Positions 1 to 10,806 are shown, counted from the stretch's first letter. The stretch is DNA of 62,000 bases from Liolophura sinensis (GCF_032854445.1 NC_088297.1:25599915-25661914), one strand, 5' to 3'. Made by a program: numbers and translations. Notes: generated by a model from the sequence alone, not told the origin.

Positions 1-1872
1 TGCAGAGTGTTTTGAGCTGGTGATTCCACAGTACTCACCGTGCTGATATAGCAGTGCGCTGAGTGTTTTGAGCTGGTGATGTCACAGTACTCACCGTGCT
101 GGTATAGCAGTGTGCTGAGTGTTTTGAGCTGTTGATGCCACAGTACTCACCTTGCTGATATAGCAGTGTGCTGAATGTTTTGAGCTGTTGATTCCACAAT
201 ACTCGCCGTGCTGATATAGCAGTGTGCCGAGTGTTTTGAGTTGGTGATGTCACAGTACTAACGGTGCTGATATAGCAGTGTGCTGAGTGTTTTGAGTTGG
301 TGATGTCACAGTACTCACCGTGCTTATATAGCAGTGTGCTGAGTGTTTTGAACTGGTGATTCCACAGTACACACGGTGCTGATATAGCAGTGTGTTGAGT
401 TTTTTGAGCCGGTGATGTCACAGTACTCACCGTGCCGATATAGCAGTGTGCCGAGTGTTTTGAGCTGGTGATGTCACAGTACTAACGGTGCTGATATATT
501 AGTGTGCTGAGTGTTTTGAGTTGGTGATTCCACAGTACTCACCGCGCTGATATAGCAGTGTGCCGAGTGTTTTGAGCTGGTGATGTCACAGTACTCAACG
601 TGCCGATGTAGCAGTGTGCTGAGTGTTTTGAGCTGGTGATGTCACAGTACTCACCTTGCTGATATAGCAGTGGCCTGAGTGTTTTGAGTTGGTGATTCCA
701 CAGTACTCACGGTGCTGATATAGCAGTGTGCTGAGTGTTTTGAGTTGGTGATGTCACAGTACTCAACGTGCCGATGTAGCAGTGTGCTGAGTGTTTTGAG
801 CTGTTGATGTCACAGTACTAACGGTGCTGATATAGCAATGGCCTGAGTGTTTTGAGTTGGTGATTCCACAGTACTCACCGTGCTGATATAGCAGTGTGCT
901 GAGTGTTTTGAGTTGGTGATGTCACAGTACTCACGGTGGTGGTATAGCAGTGTGCCGAGTGTTTTGAGCTGTTGATGCCACATTACTCACCGTGCTGGTA
1001 TAGCAGTGTGCTGAGTGTTTTGAGCCGGTGATGTCACAGTACTAACGGTGCTGATATAGCAATGGCCTGAGTGTTTTGAGTTGGTGATTCCACAATACTC
1101 ACCGTGCTGGTATAGCAGTGTGCTGAGTGTTTTGAGCCGGTGATGTTACAGTACTCACCTTGCCGATATAGCAGTGGCCTGAGTGTTTTGAGCTGGTGAT
1201 TCCACAGTACTCACGGTGGTGGTATAGCAGTGTGCCGAGTGTTTTGAGCTGTTGATGCCACATTACTCACCGTGCTGGTATAGCAGTGTGCTGAGTGTTT
1301 TGAGCCGGTGATGTCACAGTACTAACGGTGCTGATATAGCAATGGCCTGAGTGTTTTGAGTTGGTGATTCCACAGTACTCACCTTGCCGATATAGCAGTG
1401 TAATGAGTGTTTTGAGCTGGTGATTCCACAGTACTCACGGTGCTGATATAGCAGTGGCCTGAGTGTTTTGAGCTGGTGACCCCACAATACTCACCGTTCT
1501 GGTATAGCAGTGTGCTGAGTGTTTTGAGCCGGTGATGTCAAAACACCGTGCTGATATAGCAGTGTGCTGAGTGTTTTGAGTTGGTGATTCCACAGCACTC
1601 ACCTTGCCGATATAGCAGTGTGCTGAGTGTTTTGAGAAGGTGATGTTACAGCACTCACCTTGCCGATATAGCAGTGTGCTGAGTGTTTTGAGTTGGTGAT
1701 GTCACAGTACTAACGGTGCTGATATAGCAGTGGCCTGAGTGTTTTGAGCTCTTGATGCCACAGTACTCACCGTGCTGGTTTAGCAGCGTGCTGAGTGTTT
1801 TGAGCTGGTGATCCCACAATACTCACCGTGCCGATATAGCAGTGTGCTGAGTGTTTTGAGCTGGTGATTCCA
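1..1872 (-). repeat. 56-bp minisatellite, about 33 copies, containing a 5' splice-site motif
   Basis: The unit on the plus strand runs TGCTGATATAGCAGTGTGCT, then GAGTGTTTTGAGCTGGTGAT, then TCCACAGTACTCACCG. On the minus strand most units contain CGGTGAGTACTG or AAGGTGAGTACTG, a strong match to the metazoan donor consensus. Some units carry GTTAGT or GTTGAGT instead. The unit is not a multiple of 3, so reading frames rotate every 168 bp; this explains the 131-codon minus ORF at 35..430, which is not a gene. The array abuts exon 2 of gene A and fills the start of its next intron. Confidence 0.93.
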
Positions 1873-3055
1873 ATTAAGGCTAGTATCATGAAGAAGATGA
1901 CGATGCCCCCACCCACGCAGCTGACGAGCCCGGCGAACTCCATGAAGGGCATTTTTACGGCGTGTACACTTCCTGAGTACCATATCGATCCCTCGAACGT
2001 CGGTCCAACCTGGCTCACGAGGGGACTACTCAGTAACCAGCCCCCCACGGCAACCAAGGCCGTCGCTATTGCCTGTGGGGAAAGAGAAGGCGAGAAAGTG
2101 GAGTTTTATCTAATTTTAAAATTGGAAAATAATGTGTGCCTGAAGTGACAGGCAATAGAGACCTCTGTCTGGAAATGCTAAGTATTTTTTTAATATTCCG
2201 TAAAAAGCACAAAAGTAACTATTTTTCTAAGGTGGGCCATACAGAACATATTAAGCTCAATTAAGTGAAGTTCAGTTAAAATTGATTTATCCGAAGCTGA
2301 TTCAACAAATCATATCAGATAAATTAACTATTTTTCAAAATGTTCTGTAGACAAATAAGGCAAATCCGTATAAGGACAGGGATCTCATGTGATCTGAGGG
2401 AACTTGTTTCGCAGAAATACAGCACGGCTATGGTACCTGACATATCTATGTATTTTTTTATTTATTTATTTGTTTGTTTATTTATATATGTATTTATTTG
2501 ATTGTTTTTTACGCCGTACTGAAGAATATTTCACTTATACTACGGCGGCCAGCATTATATGGTGGGAGGAAACCGGACAGAGTCGGCGGAAACCCATGAC
2601 CATCCGCAAGCTGCTGACCGACCTTCCCATACACCGCCAAAGAGGAAGCCGGCATGCTTTGGGCTTGAACTCGTAACGATCTCAATGGTGAGAGGCTTCT
2701 GAGTCATTGCGCCAGTCTAGCGTGCTATCAACCTCGGCCCCGAAGTTCTCGGCCTAAATACCCACAGCTTATTTCTTGCCAAAGTTCGAGTGGTTTATTC
2801 CGGCCATCCCTGTTTCTTCCAGCCATAATACTGACCACCACTGTGTAAGTGAAAGATTCTTGGGTATGGCTTAATAATCGAATAAATAAGTAAATACTAG
2901 TAACTGATTCGACATATCTCACTCCCTCACCCCTCATGCACCGCCCTCTCTCTCGTAACACCATCCTTACTCACCATAATAACGACTGAGAAGAGTAAGG
3001 AGCAGATATCCGACCCCCGGGCCAGCAGTTTCTTCTCCTCATTATCCGCCGCCAT
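1827..3055 (-). CDS. Gene A: 5' part of a multi-pass membrane protein, two exons, 3' end outside the window
   Basis: Seen: exon 1 (3055 down to 2975) starts ATGGCGGCGG and gives 27 codons (MAADNEEKKLLARG, then a hydrophobic run) ending at donor ATG|GTGAGT. Exon 2 (2072 down to 1827) follows acceptor TTCTCTTTCCCCACAG and gives 82 codons. The alternative donor GTAAGG at 2970 would break the frame; GTGAGT keeps it, phase 0. The joined product has helix 1 across the junction (about residues 18-41, ending VAVGGWLLSS), a polar loop of about 25 residues with SIWYSG, and helix 2 (about residues 73-95, GGGIVIFFMILALIG). The N-terminus is charged and lacks a signal peptide. The last 15 or so residues (ITSSKHSAHCYIGT) lie in the first copy of the 56-bp repeat, ending at CACG|GTGAGTATT. 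Intron 1 holds two SINE pieces. Inference: a small tetraspan-like protein with two more helices beyond the left edge; I do not recognise the family. Confidence 0.6.
2451..2743 (-). mobile_element. SINE family A, near full length, reverse orientation
   Basis: Read on the minus strand it has a degenerate tRNA-like head (2660..2743), the conserved body (GGGTTTCC-like, CCGGTTTCCTCCCACC-like, TGCTGGCCGCCGT-like blocks), the motif GTGAAATATTCTT, and a long A/T tail of AATA repeats. It sits in intron 1 of gene A, in the same orientation as the gene. The head has drifted from a usable box A and box B, so this copy is probably old. Confidence 0.85.
2785..2895 (+). mobile_element. SINE family A, 5'-truncated copy
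   Basis: Matches the 3' half of family A (CCATAATACTGACCACC, GTGAAAGATTCTTGGGTATGG) and ends in AATAAATAAGTAAATA. It lies about 40 bp from the preceding copy in opposite orientation, still within intron 1 of gene A. Confidence 0.75.
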
Positions 3056-3400
3056 CTGTAAACACATGTACACTTGTTATCGTCTGTTTGTTTTAGAGAG
3101 TCGTCTACATTCAGCTGTTTGTAAAATTGCTTCTACCAAATTACCAAAATTGCTTTTAGTCAGTGTCACGTAACAACACAAGCTCTACACATTGATACGT
3201 TGGACGACCATATTATTACAAAGAAATTGCAGTTAGAATACGTTTTTCTAATTCATAATGTTAAACTCCATAAGCTCATTTTCGACACCAAGAACGCATT
3301 GCCTCGGGTAACATTGTAATTGTCCACAAACAAGATGCATGCTGGGTAATGAGCGTGGAGAGTAATTTGTTTCACAATGGTTGCACCAACAAGCGGTTAG
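3056..3400 (-). promoter_or_regulatory. Presumed 5' UTR and promoter region of gene A
   Basis: This is the DNA just upstream of the gene A start codon on the minus strand. At about 3334..3350 the minus strand reads CATTACCCAGCATGCA, close to the ZNF143/Staf promoter motif (known core CCCAGCATGC). No TATA box is evident at a fitting distance. The bases next to the ATG (TGTTTACAG) could also be a splice acceptor, in which case the real first exon is further upstream. The promoter call is inference from position and one motif. Confidence 0.25.
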
Positions 3401-4350
3401 AACAAACTCCAGACAATAACACTTATTACACCACTGTCTCTGAAAATAGACAATATCGCTTTAATACACATTTGTACAGAGGAATACCATTTTATAGATA
3501 AAATAATAAAACCATTTTAAATCTAACAAAAACATGCTGCCAATCAAGACATCTATTACTTACAATGTATATCGAACAACAATTAGAGGCAGCTAAAACC
3601 GTGATAAAATTGTTCGTTAGCAAGCTGTTCGGAGGTGTCAACAAGTAGTAAACCGTAGTACATGAGAAGTCCTTTGAGAGTGGCCTCCCTTTAGTAGTTT
3701 TTAATCGAGAGGCTTATTTTTAAAAAAATCTATAAATAACTTAAAGGCCCCGTGTTGTCCTTTATATTGTAGCGGTACGTAGTATTTATACATTACATGT
3801 TAGTGCCATTAAAAAGCAATAATAAACGATTATCTAGCATGTATCCTCCATTAGGTAATCGGATTTGCGTGTAGGTCGCACAAATTCAGTTCTAGGGTAA
3901 ATAGTTTGTTCTGTGTAAAGGTCTACCAATATACGACTACAGTTAAAAATCATAAATACATACAATCGGGCAGTTAAAGGCATGGAAAAGTCTCTTCTAC
4001 CTTATATACTCAACATTTCAGTTTAAACTAGAGGCCTAATTGTTATGGTAAAACGGAAAGTGAAAGTAAAATTGCAACAAATGTCTGTAAAAGATTGCTT
4101 TTTTAACTTCAGATGACAAGCCCACCATGGCCTCTAAAATCAGCTTAACAAACAAACAAGATAACGGGATTCAAATCCAGCATACAGGATGTATGTATGG
4201 CATGAGCGAGGGAGTTAAATGGACAACTTGACACTCTTACATTTACACGGAGTATGCTATTTCAGTGTTTATATCACAAGTACGATGTTAAGCACCTTAC
4301 CTGGAAAGAAGTAAACAAGGGAAAATGAATCAGTAAAATACACATAAATA
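3401..4350. other. Unique AT-rich sequence, nothing recognised
   Basis: No open frame of interest, no tandem repeat and no recognisable mobile element. Confidence 0.5.
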
Positions 4351-4520
4351 CTTCACCTGCCAGCAACCTATATGCGGATGCTCGTGGGTGTGCCCCGGAC
4401 TCTACCCGGTATTCTCCCACCATCATGCTGGCCGACGTCGTATAAGTAAAATAGTCTTCAGTACGACATAAAGAACCTCAACTAAATAAATATATAATAC
4501 ATAAGTGAATAAATAAATAA
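4351..4520 (+). mobile_element. SINE family A, 5'-truncated copy
   Basis: Body blocks CTGCCAGCAACC, GGATGCTCGTGGGTG, CTCCCACCATCATGCTGG and TATAAGTAAAATAGTCTTCAG are family A, followed by an AATAAATA-type tail to about 4520. The tRNA-like head is missing. Confidence 0.8.
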
Positions 4521-4696
4521 CATAAAAACGTAACCTTAGTTGAGTGGGATGAAGTAAGCTTGAATAAGAGGACAAATAGTTCTATTTTAACTCTCTGGCG
4601 CTGTGACTTTACCTGTCATTTTAGGACTTACATTGTAAAGCAAGGGAATCAGACTGGTGGGCTATAACACTGTAGCTATAGTACAGATCTCACAAA

Positions 4697-4740
4697 ATGG
4701 CTAAACAACAGGTGGTAAAGACGTATCCAGCCCAGATGAG
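4697..4740 (+). CDS. Possible first coding exon (low confidence)
   Basis: A start codon in good context (CACAAAATGG) opens a frame reading MAKQQVVKTYPAQMR and runs into ATGAG|GTGAGG, an acceptable splice donor. No downstream exon with matching phase was identified. Short ATG-to-donor frames occur by chance several times in 62 kb, so this is a flag only. Confidence 0.12.
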
Positions 4741-5355
4741 GTGAGGAGAAAGCGCAAGTCGTTAATACTTAGAGTATAATACAGTATAACATGGGTTCAC
4801 GGTAAGGTCAGTCCTGGGAGTATACATTCCGGTTTGTAAATGGCCCGGTGAAAATTGGCAACGGTAAATACATGGGGTGTCTATTCAGCACAATAACAGC
4901 CAAAAAAAAAAGAGAGGCTTTTTTTTTCTCTCACATCAACAGTGAGGGAGGAAGGTCAGAAATCTGGTGGTGTTTTCACTTGTTACTCATATACAGTGTA
5001 CATGTGACATGCTAGTCACGCCAGTTTGACCCACCCACACCGAGTGCGGCGGTCGGCAAATCATTGATGTGTGACTAAATTGTCACCCGCGCGTGTTAAA
5101 ACCAGTTGCCCCCAAAGGAACTGGGGGTCACTGTAGCCTAATCTAATTGTGAGCGAATGACTGACTGGCTGACTCGCTAAGCAAATTGTGAAGTTAAACC
5201 TTTACTTGTTTACACATTACATTGGCCTTATCTCCTCTTGAGATACAATCAGATTTAGCCATAGGTCTGTTTGGTTACTTTGTACGAGGCCATAGATTCA
5301 CTTACATCTATATGAAACATACAGGGTCTCCTTCGTTTATAGCAATGGCAAATCA
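4741..5355. other. Unique sequence, no gene seen
   Basis: Holds short A and T runs near 4900..4930 and a small inverted repeat around 5105..5130 (GCCCCC, then GGGGGT). Nothing else recognised. Confidence 0.45.
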
Positions 5356-5551
5356 TATCGTGTAAAAAACGTTTGTTATTACACTTTTTCTTTATTACTG
5401 CACTACTATTATTACACCTTTGTAATTGAGCCTTCACTATTACATCTCCGTTATTTCACTATCATTATTACACCTCTGTTATTGCAATATCATTATTACA
5501 CCTATGTTATTACACGTCTACTAAAAAACCTCTGTCATTCCACCTCTATAC
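5356..5551. repeat. Degenerate TTATTACACCTCTG repeat, left part
   Basis: Loose repeats of a roughly 28-bp motif (CTATCATTATTACACCTCTG plus TTATTGCA). The same motif resumes at 5821..5905 on the other side of a SINE, so the SINE inserted into a pre-existing array. Confidence 0.7.
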
Positions 5552-5818
5552 TATTTATTTATTTATTTGAATGGTGTTTTACGCCGTACTCAAGGATATT
5601 CCACTTATACGACGACGGCCAGCAGTATGGTGGGTGGAAACCGGGTAGAAACCGGGGGAAACCCACGACCAACCGCAGGTTGACGGCAGACCTTCCCTCG
5701 TACGGCCGAAGAGGAAGCCAGCATGAGGTGGACTTGAGCTCACAGCGACCGCATTGGTGAGAGACTCCTGGGTCATTACGCTGCGCTAGCGCGCTAACTA
5801 ACTATGCAACGGAGGCCC
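5552..5818 (-). mobile_element. SINE family A, full length, inserted in a tandem repeat
   Basis: On the minus strand it starts GGGCCTCCGTTGCATAG and contains a tRNA-like head with a B-box-like region near 5730..5745. The full body and the AAATAAATAAATA tail follow. Near-duplicated flanks (CCTCTATA at 5543..5550, CCTCTACC at about 5818..5825) look like a target-site duplication. It is one of the best-preserved family A copies here. Confidence 0.88.
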
Positions 5819-5905
5819 CTCTACCTATTACATATCTGTTACTGCACTATCATTATTACACCACCATTATTACACCTGTGTGAATACACAACAGTTAATA
5901 CATCA
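5819..5905. repeat. Degenerate TTATTACACC repeat, right part
   Basis: Continuation of the array at 5356..5551 beyond the SINE. Confidence 0.65.
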
Positions 5906-5914
5906 TTGTTGAAG

Positions 5915-6395
5915 GAAGAAAAGTAAGATATTCAGGAAGACTGAAAGTAAGATATTCAGGAGGAAAGAAAGTAAGACATTCAGGAGGAATGAAAGTAAGA
6001 TATTCAGGAGGAATGAAAGTAAGATATTCAGGAAGACTTTAAGTAAGATATTCAGGAGGATTGAAACTAACATATTCAGAAGGAAGGAAAGTAAGGTATT
6101 CAGGAGGAATGAAAGTAAGATATTCAGAGGGAATGAAAGTAAGATATTCAGAGGAAATGAAAGTAAGATATTCAGGAGGAATGAAAGTAGCATATTCTGG
6201 AAGAATGAAAGTAACATATTCTGGCAGAATGAAAGTAACATATTCTGGAAGAATGAAAGTAAGATTTTCAGGAGGAAAGAAAGTAAGACATTCAGGATAA
6301 ATGAAAGTAAGATATTCAGAAGGAAGGAAAGTAAGGTACTCAGGAGGTTTGAAAGTAAGATATTCAGAAGGAATGAAAGTAAGATACTGAGGGGA
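5915..6395. repeat. 24-bp minisatellite, about 20 copies
   Basis: The unit is GGAGGAATGAAAGTAAGATA then TTCA. Because 24 is a multiple of 3 and the unit lacks stops in some frames, it is open on both strands: MKVRYSGG repeats on plus (6061..6300) and LLSFLLNI-like repeats on minus (5903..6241). There are no splice signals or flanking coding sequence, so neither is called a gene. Confidence 0.92.
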
Positions 6396-7146
6396 ATGAT
6401 GTTCAGTGATTAGATCGCACCAGAACGTTCATACCACCTGTTGCAGTAAGAATGTATACAATTATGTAATGTCAGCGATATTTTGTTTTACATGCACTGA
6501 TAGTCATTGTGATCATGTTTGGATAATTTACGCACATTATTTAAAATCAACCGTCTGGTGATATTGGGATTTTATTTGACCAGTTGCGACGTGTTTACAT
6601 TCAATGTTATGAGACCGGTACAAGTTATCGCGACCATTGTTACAATGCCGATTTCAATATAGTTTTCTGTGCGTATTTCCATTTTTATCAGATTTGTTTT
6701 TTCCTTTTTTCGTCAGCGAAACATGTATATGGTATAAGAGGTGTCTGTATTCTATGTGAATTCTGAATCAGGTTAACGTGGAGATTTTTCCTTTGTAAGT
6801 TTAATTAATTTCTCGCCTGTGGTATTGCTGTAAGGGGCATGTTTTGAACTAGAGTTATCAGCGAGGAAAAGATGAAACAAAGCAGATAACATTAGACGTT
6901 TTCTGAGTGATACCAGGTATAACCATGTTACTGGTACATAACATTGCGTTAAGGACAACCGAATACACCCATAACACCAACCACAGCGTTCTGTTGGGAA
7001 TTACAGAGCATGGCTGCCATGTGTAGAACAACAGTTTGTAGCAATGGCGTAATCTATCCCACAATCAATCAGAAAAAATATACAGTACCGGTATGCTGTC
7101 AGTTTAACGCAGAGTCTTTAGAGTGTATACAAAACACGGGCTGTGA
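6396..7146. other. Unique sequence, no gene seen
   Basis: No repeat and no convincing coding potential. A 77-codon plus frame at 7010..7243 ends inside a SINE head and is rejected. Confidence 0.45.
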
Positions 7147-7252
7147 GGCGCCTCCATGGCCGGGACGCTTGGAACGTCAGCGCGGCGCAATCACCCAGGG
7201 GCCTCTCACCAATGCGGTAGCTGTAAGTTCAAGTCCAGCTTAATGGCCTACG
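7147..7252 (+). mobile_element. SINE family A head fragment (tRNA-like)
   Basis: GCGCCTCCATGGCCGGGACG, then GCGCGGCGCAATCACCCAGG, then CCTCTCACCAATGCGG and B-box-like AGTTCAAGTCC. Only the tRNA-derived head is present; body and tail are missing. Confidence 0.8.
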
Positions 7253-7445
7253 GGAAACGTGAAATGTGTTTTACATCAAAGTAAATTGCAGTTAATGCAA
7301 ATTGCCTAGCAGCCAAGATGAAATTTTGCGACGTAAATGAGTTGACATCAATGTATCTTAAGCTATACAGCCATGCAGGGCTTTCTACGTGGCTTTAGTT
7401 TTCTCGTGTACATACATTCAGTGGCCTAGACCCTCAAGCCTGCTA

Positions 7446-7560
7446 TATTTGATAGGAGTGTAGTTTTACGCGATACTTGCTAATATTTCACTTACATACC
7501 ACGGTGATTAGCATTATGGTGGAAGGAAACCGGACAGGGCTAAGGAGAAACGCAATATGT
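7446..7560 (-). mobile_element. SINE family A 3' fragment
   Basis: TAGTTTTACGCGATACTTGC, AATATTTCACTTACATACCA and GCATTATGGTGGAAGGAAAC match the family A body in reverse, ending near 7560. The head is absent. Confidence 0.75.
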
Positions 7561-7687
7561 TGTAGTCTGGATCGAATGAAACACGATGAACATCCTATTC
7601 AACACAAGCGACCAAAAAAAAGTCATCAAGCAAAGTTTTAGGATTCATTGGGGTTATTGACTAAGATGGCTCTTTTTTGTGGTGATT

Positions 7688-7842
7688 TGTTTATTTATTT
7701 ATTTGATTGGTGTTTCACGCTGTACTCAAGAACATTCCACTTATACGACAGCGGCCAGGATTATGGTGGGGGGAAACCGGGTAGAGCCCGTGGAGAACCC
7801 TCCGCCATCCGCAGGTGGCTGGCAAACTTTCTCACTATGACC
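7688..7842 (-). mobile_element. SINE family A 3' half
   Basis: TTATTTATTTATTTGATTGG, GCTGTACTCAAGAACATTCC and the body down to CATCCGCAGGTGGCTGGCAA match family A in reverse. The head is missing. Confidence 0.85.
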
Positions 7843-9408
7843 GATTAACAGTTCACATGACCCTCAGTTGTGTCACTGTATATTTATATTTCTAACGTTG
7901 TAACCATAATTGTCTAGGTTCACAGGATTTATAGTTAATGGGGCGTAAAATGATCTCTGTCGACAACGGAAATGATGGATCGACTTTGAAAAAAAAAATG
8001 TTTTTCGGCTCATTTATTCTCATACCTGTTGATTGACTTCGCGTGTATGTAGGGCCAAAAATATCTATCGCTATCTATGAAAGACATTTCTTAGAGACTC
8101 TTTTAACTCGTTACCCTACCTTTAAATTGCTCTTTCGCTGATGTTGGAAACATTTAGCTCTGTACAGATCTATTGACTCTAGCTGAGGATTCACAATCAT
8201 CAACTGGAGTTGTTTGAAAGTGTATTAGCTAAAACTGGTATCACCTCACACTTTATATTTAAAATTTTAGCCAAACTTCATATTTAATTTTACTGTTATC
8301 AAATTTTTGTTTAGGCGGAGTATAAAATCGAAGACTTGGCTTAAAATTAAATGTGATGTTAAGTCTTAAAACAGTTTTGAACAGCCAAGCACACGCGGAT
8401 GCCTGCAGTTAAAACTCTGTGGTTTGAGAAATGGTTTCTTCCGGACACGATGGGAAGCATTCCACGTCTTAAGCAGGGTCAGTCCAACATAAGTCCGAAA
8501 AAACTTCCGTTAAATCCATTGCCTGAGGGACGACGGATTGCATTTTCGTCGACATAACGGATTAATCCGTTCCTGATTACGGACTAATTCGTATTTAGGA
8601 ATGGATAAATTCGTTACAGACATACATTACACCATGGGCATCTTTAGCATGAGGGCAAACGGTACATTTTTATAATAACTGTCCCCAGAAGGTATGCTAC
8701 TGGATTCGCTTGGTTGAATAATATGATACCTGTTATTTAGGTATATACAAAAGCTTTATCGTACATGTCATTTTACTTATATGTAGATATATACATCGTT
8801 TTCCATGACAATGCCTTAAACAGGAAATTTAAACTAAGGTGATTTGTTTTTTACAGCAAGCAATAAGCCAAACTATTTTCGTTCATCCAGGTGATTTTAC
8901 GCTGACCTGTCACCCTGTTAAAAACATTTCACTGAAATAAGAGCACTTACGCAATAAAGGAATGTTTTGTCGATACTGATTGACGTAAACTCTGCACACT
9001 GAGAGCAACCATAGAGAGCGAACAAGAAAACAACGATGTTTTCAGGTAACATTTACCCTGCGGCTTAAATGTCTTTTAACGCTTTTCTTAAAGGCCTCGG
9101 TGAAATAAGTAATTATGACATATTTAAAAACGCTTGAGGAGTCACAATTATTACAACAATTCCTCTGGGCCAAAAAAAAAAAGCATAACTGTTCAGTTCT
9201 TTGCGGTTTAGCAGTTATCGTCGTATGAAACGTGGAAGTGGGAATGGGAAAACAAGCATCCATGACATGACCATTTACATAAGAAGGCCACTTGTGACAC
9301 GGGCATCTTCAACTTGAGTTAATGAACTTTAGTGCAGAAGATCACTTCGCCTACAAGCATACATCATAGGTCCTGATATAGTTAACATAAAAATAGACGG
9401 ATGGCGAA
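7843..9408. other. Unique AT-rich sequence, one notable palindrome
   Basis: No gene or array is evident. A perfect 16-bp palindrome AACGGATTAATCCGTT lies at 8556..8571. The surrounding 8500..8620 is rich in variants of GGATTA and CGTTA. Confidence 0.5.
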
Positions 9409-9545
9409 GGCCCAGTTTCACAAAGCGGCGGACGACATTTTTTATCGTACATCTGTGGTACGATATTTTGTACGTCAGTATTACCGTACCATTGTCCGAC
9501 ATGTGCCATTATCTGACATTTACGACATGTTTGTGAAGCTGAGCC
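9409..9545. mobile_element. MITE, 137 bp, with terminal inverted repeats
   Basis: The left end GGCCCAGTTTCACAAA and the right end TTTGTGAAGCTGAGCC are inverted copies (14 of 16 match). The interior is partly self-complementary (TCGTAC..GTACGA near 9444). No clear target-site duplication is seen. It overlaps a 117-codon plus frame (9401..9754) that I do not regard as a gene. Confidence 0.55.
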
Positions 9546-10265
9546 TAGATGCTTTGGTACAGTGTACACGTGTACATTTGAATTATAAACATTGGATCAG
9601 TGGGAGAAAACTACCTGTTATAATTAACACGATTATGCCAATTAAAGGCTTTGAATTCCTAAAGAGATATATTTTTAACCAAATGCGCGTTGTCAGTTTT
9701 CAACAATGCAGATTATTTTGCCTCAGAAACGAGCAGGTAAATGTTGCCCTCTAAGATCCGAAAAAGTGGTATTCATCTTCACCTTTCTTGAATTAAACAT
9801 ACTTTCTTTCCGAAAAGGATGTACACCGACGCATCTGTCAACATGGACGTCTATATAGAATGAGAGAGACGGCAGTATTGTAGCCGTGTCAAGAGGATGG
9901 TCGCCTATACAGACTGCTTACAATGAAATGATAGTCCTCAAAAATACACATCAAAGACAGAGATTGTACGAGAAAATGGCTCATCATTACTGACCAAGCA
10001 ATATGAGATATCCTTCGACTATAATGAGGAATGGAGGAAAGATAAATCCTTTCTTTACCGGCGTTCGAGTAAATCTTGGGTACATTTTGTATACAAAATG
10101 AGACAAAGACAAACAAAGTAACAGCTTCAGAGAAGATAAGGGTTATAAAGGCAAAGCACCTTCGGGGGCCATCTGGCATATATGCATACTGGGTGAAAAC
10201 AGTGTCAGTGGGGCCTACATCAGATCTAATCTATCTTTACAGGGCCGGGGCTTGTATATGCGTTC
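9546..10265. other. Unique sequence, no gene seen
   Basis: No recognised repeat or exon. Open frames here are short and unremarkable. Confidence 0.4.
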
Positions 10266-10450
10266 GTATGTGTTTTGTGTTTGTTGTCTTGTTATTTGTA
10301 GTTTTGTTTTGTTGTATTGTTTTGTGTTCTTGTGTTTGTTTGTTTTTGTGTTTGTTGGTCAGTGTTTTTTGTTGTATGTTCTGAGTTTTGTTGTGTGGTT
10401 GTGTTAGTGTTTTGTATTTTTGTGTTTTCTGTTGGTTTTCTGTTTTTGGT
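10266..10450. repeat. GTTTT/TTGTG-rich low-complexity tract
   Basis: Purely G/T-biased plus strand (TTTGTTGTCTTGTT-like). It creates low-complexity ORFs on both strands that are not genes. Confidence 0.8.
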
Positions 10451-10735
10451 AAGATGCGTAGTCTGATAAATTATCCGCGCTATCAAATCATGTAAATAAA
10501 AATAAATTATCCCCCCAAAAAGTTAGTAAAAAATGATAAACGTGTAGCTTAGAGTTCAGTTATGTAACCCATCAAGCCGCAGGAACATTAAATATTTTGT
10601 TCCGGGAGTGAGTCTGCATGGTCACATTGAGAACAGATATATTTAACTTTAGTCATGCTGTCTGGACATTCAATGTAATATTATTATTCTCACCATTTTG
10701 TTCGGTCATGCCATGGTTTAAGCGGCGTATCGATA
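10451..10735. other. Unique sequence, nothing recognised
   Basis: AT-rich DNA without repeats. Confidence 0.4.
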
Positions 10736-10743
10736 TAGCCATA

Positions 10744-10806
10744 GGCCATGCAGGGGTGGGGATAACATGCAGGGGTGGGGATAACATGCATGGGTGGGGA
10801 TAACAT
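10744..10806. repeat. 19-bp tandem repeat, 3 copies
   Basis: The unit CATGCAGGGGTGGGGATAA is repeated three times with one variant (CATGCATGGG). Confidence 0.9.

Noticed and set aside
7147-7252. True tRNA gene
   Set aside because: The tRNA-like region matches the head of an abundant SINE and cannot fold into a full cloverleaf with intact boxes as far as I can see. The same goes for 5740, 21460, 30500, 33110 and 19960.
9401-9754. 117-codon plus ORF
   Set aside because: Starts on the edge of a MITE and runs through it; no domain or splice signal.
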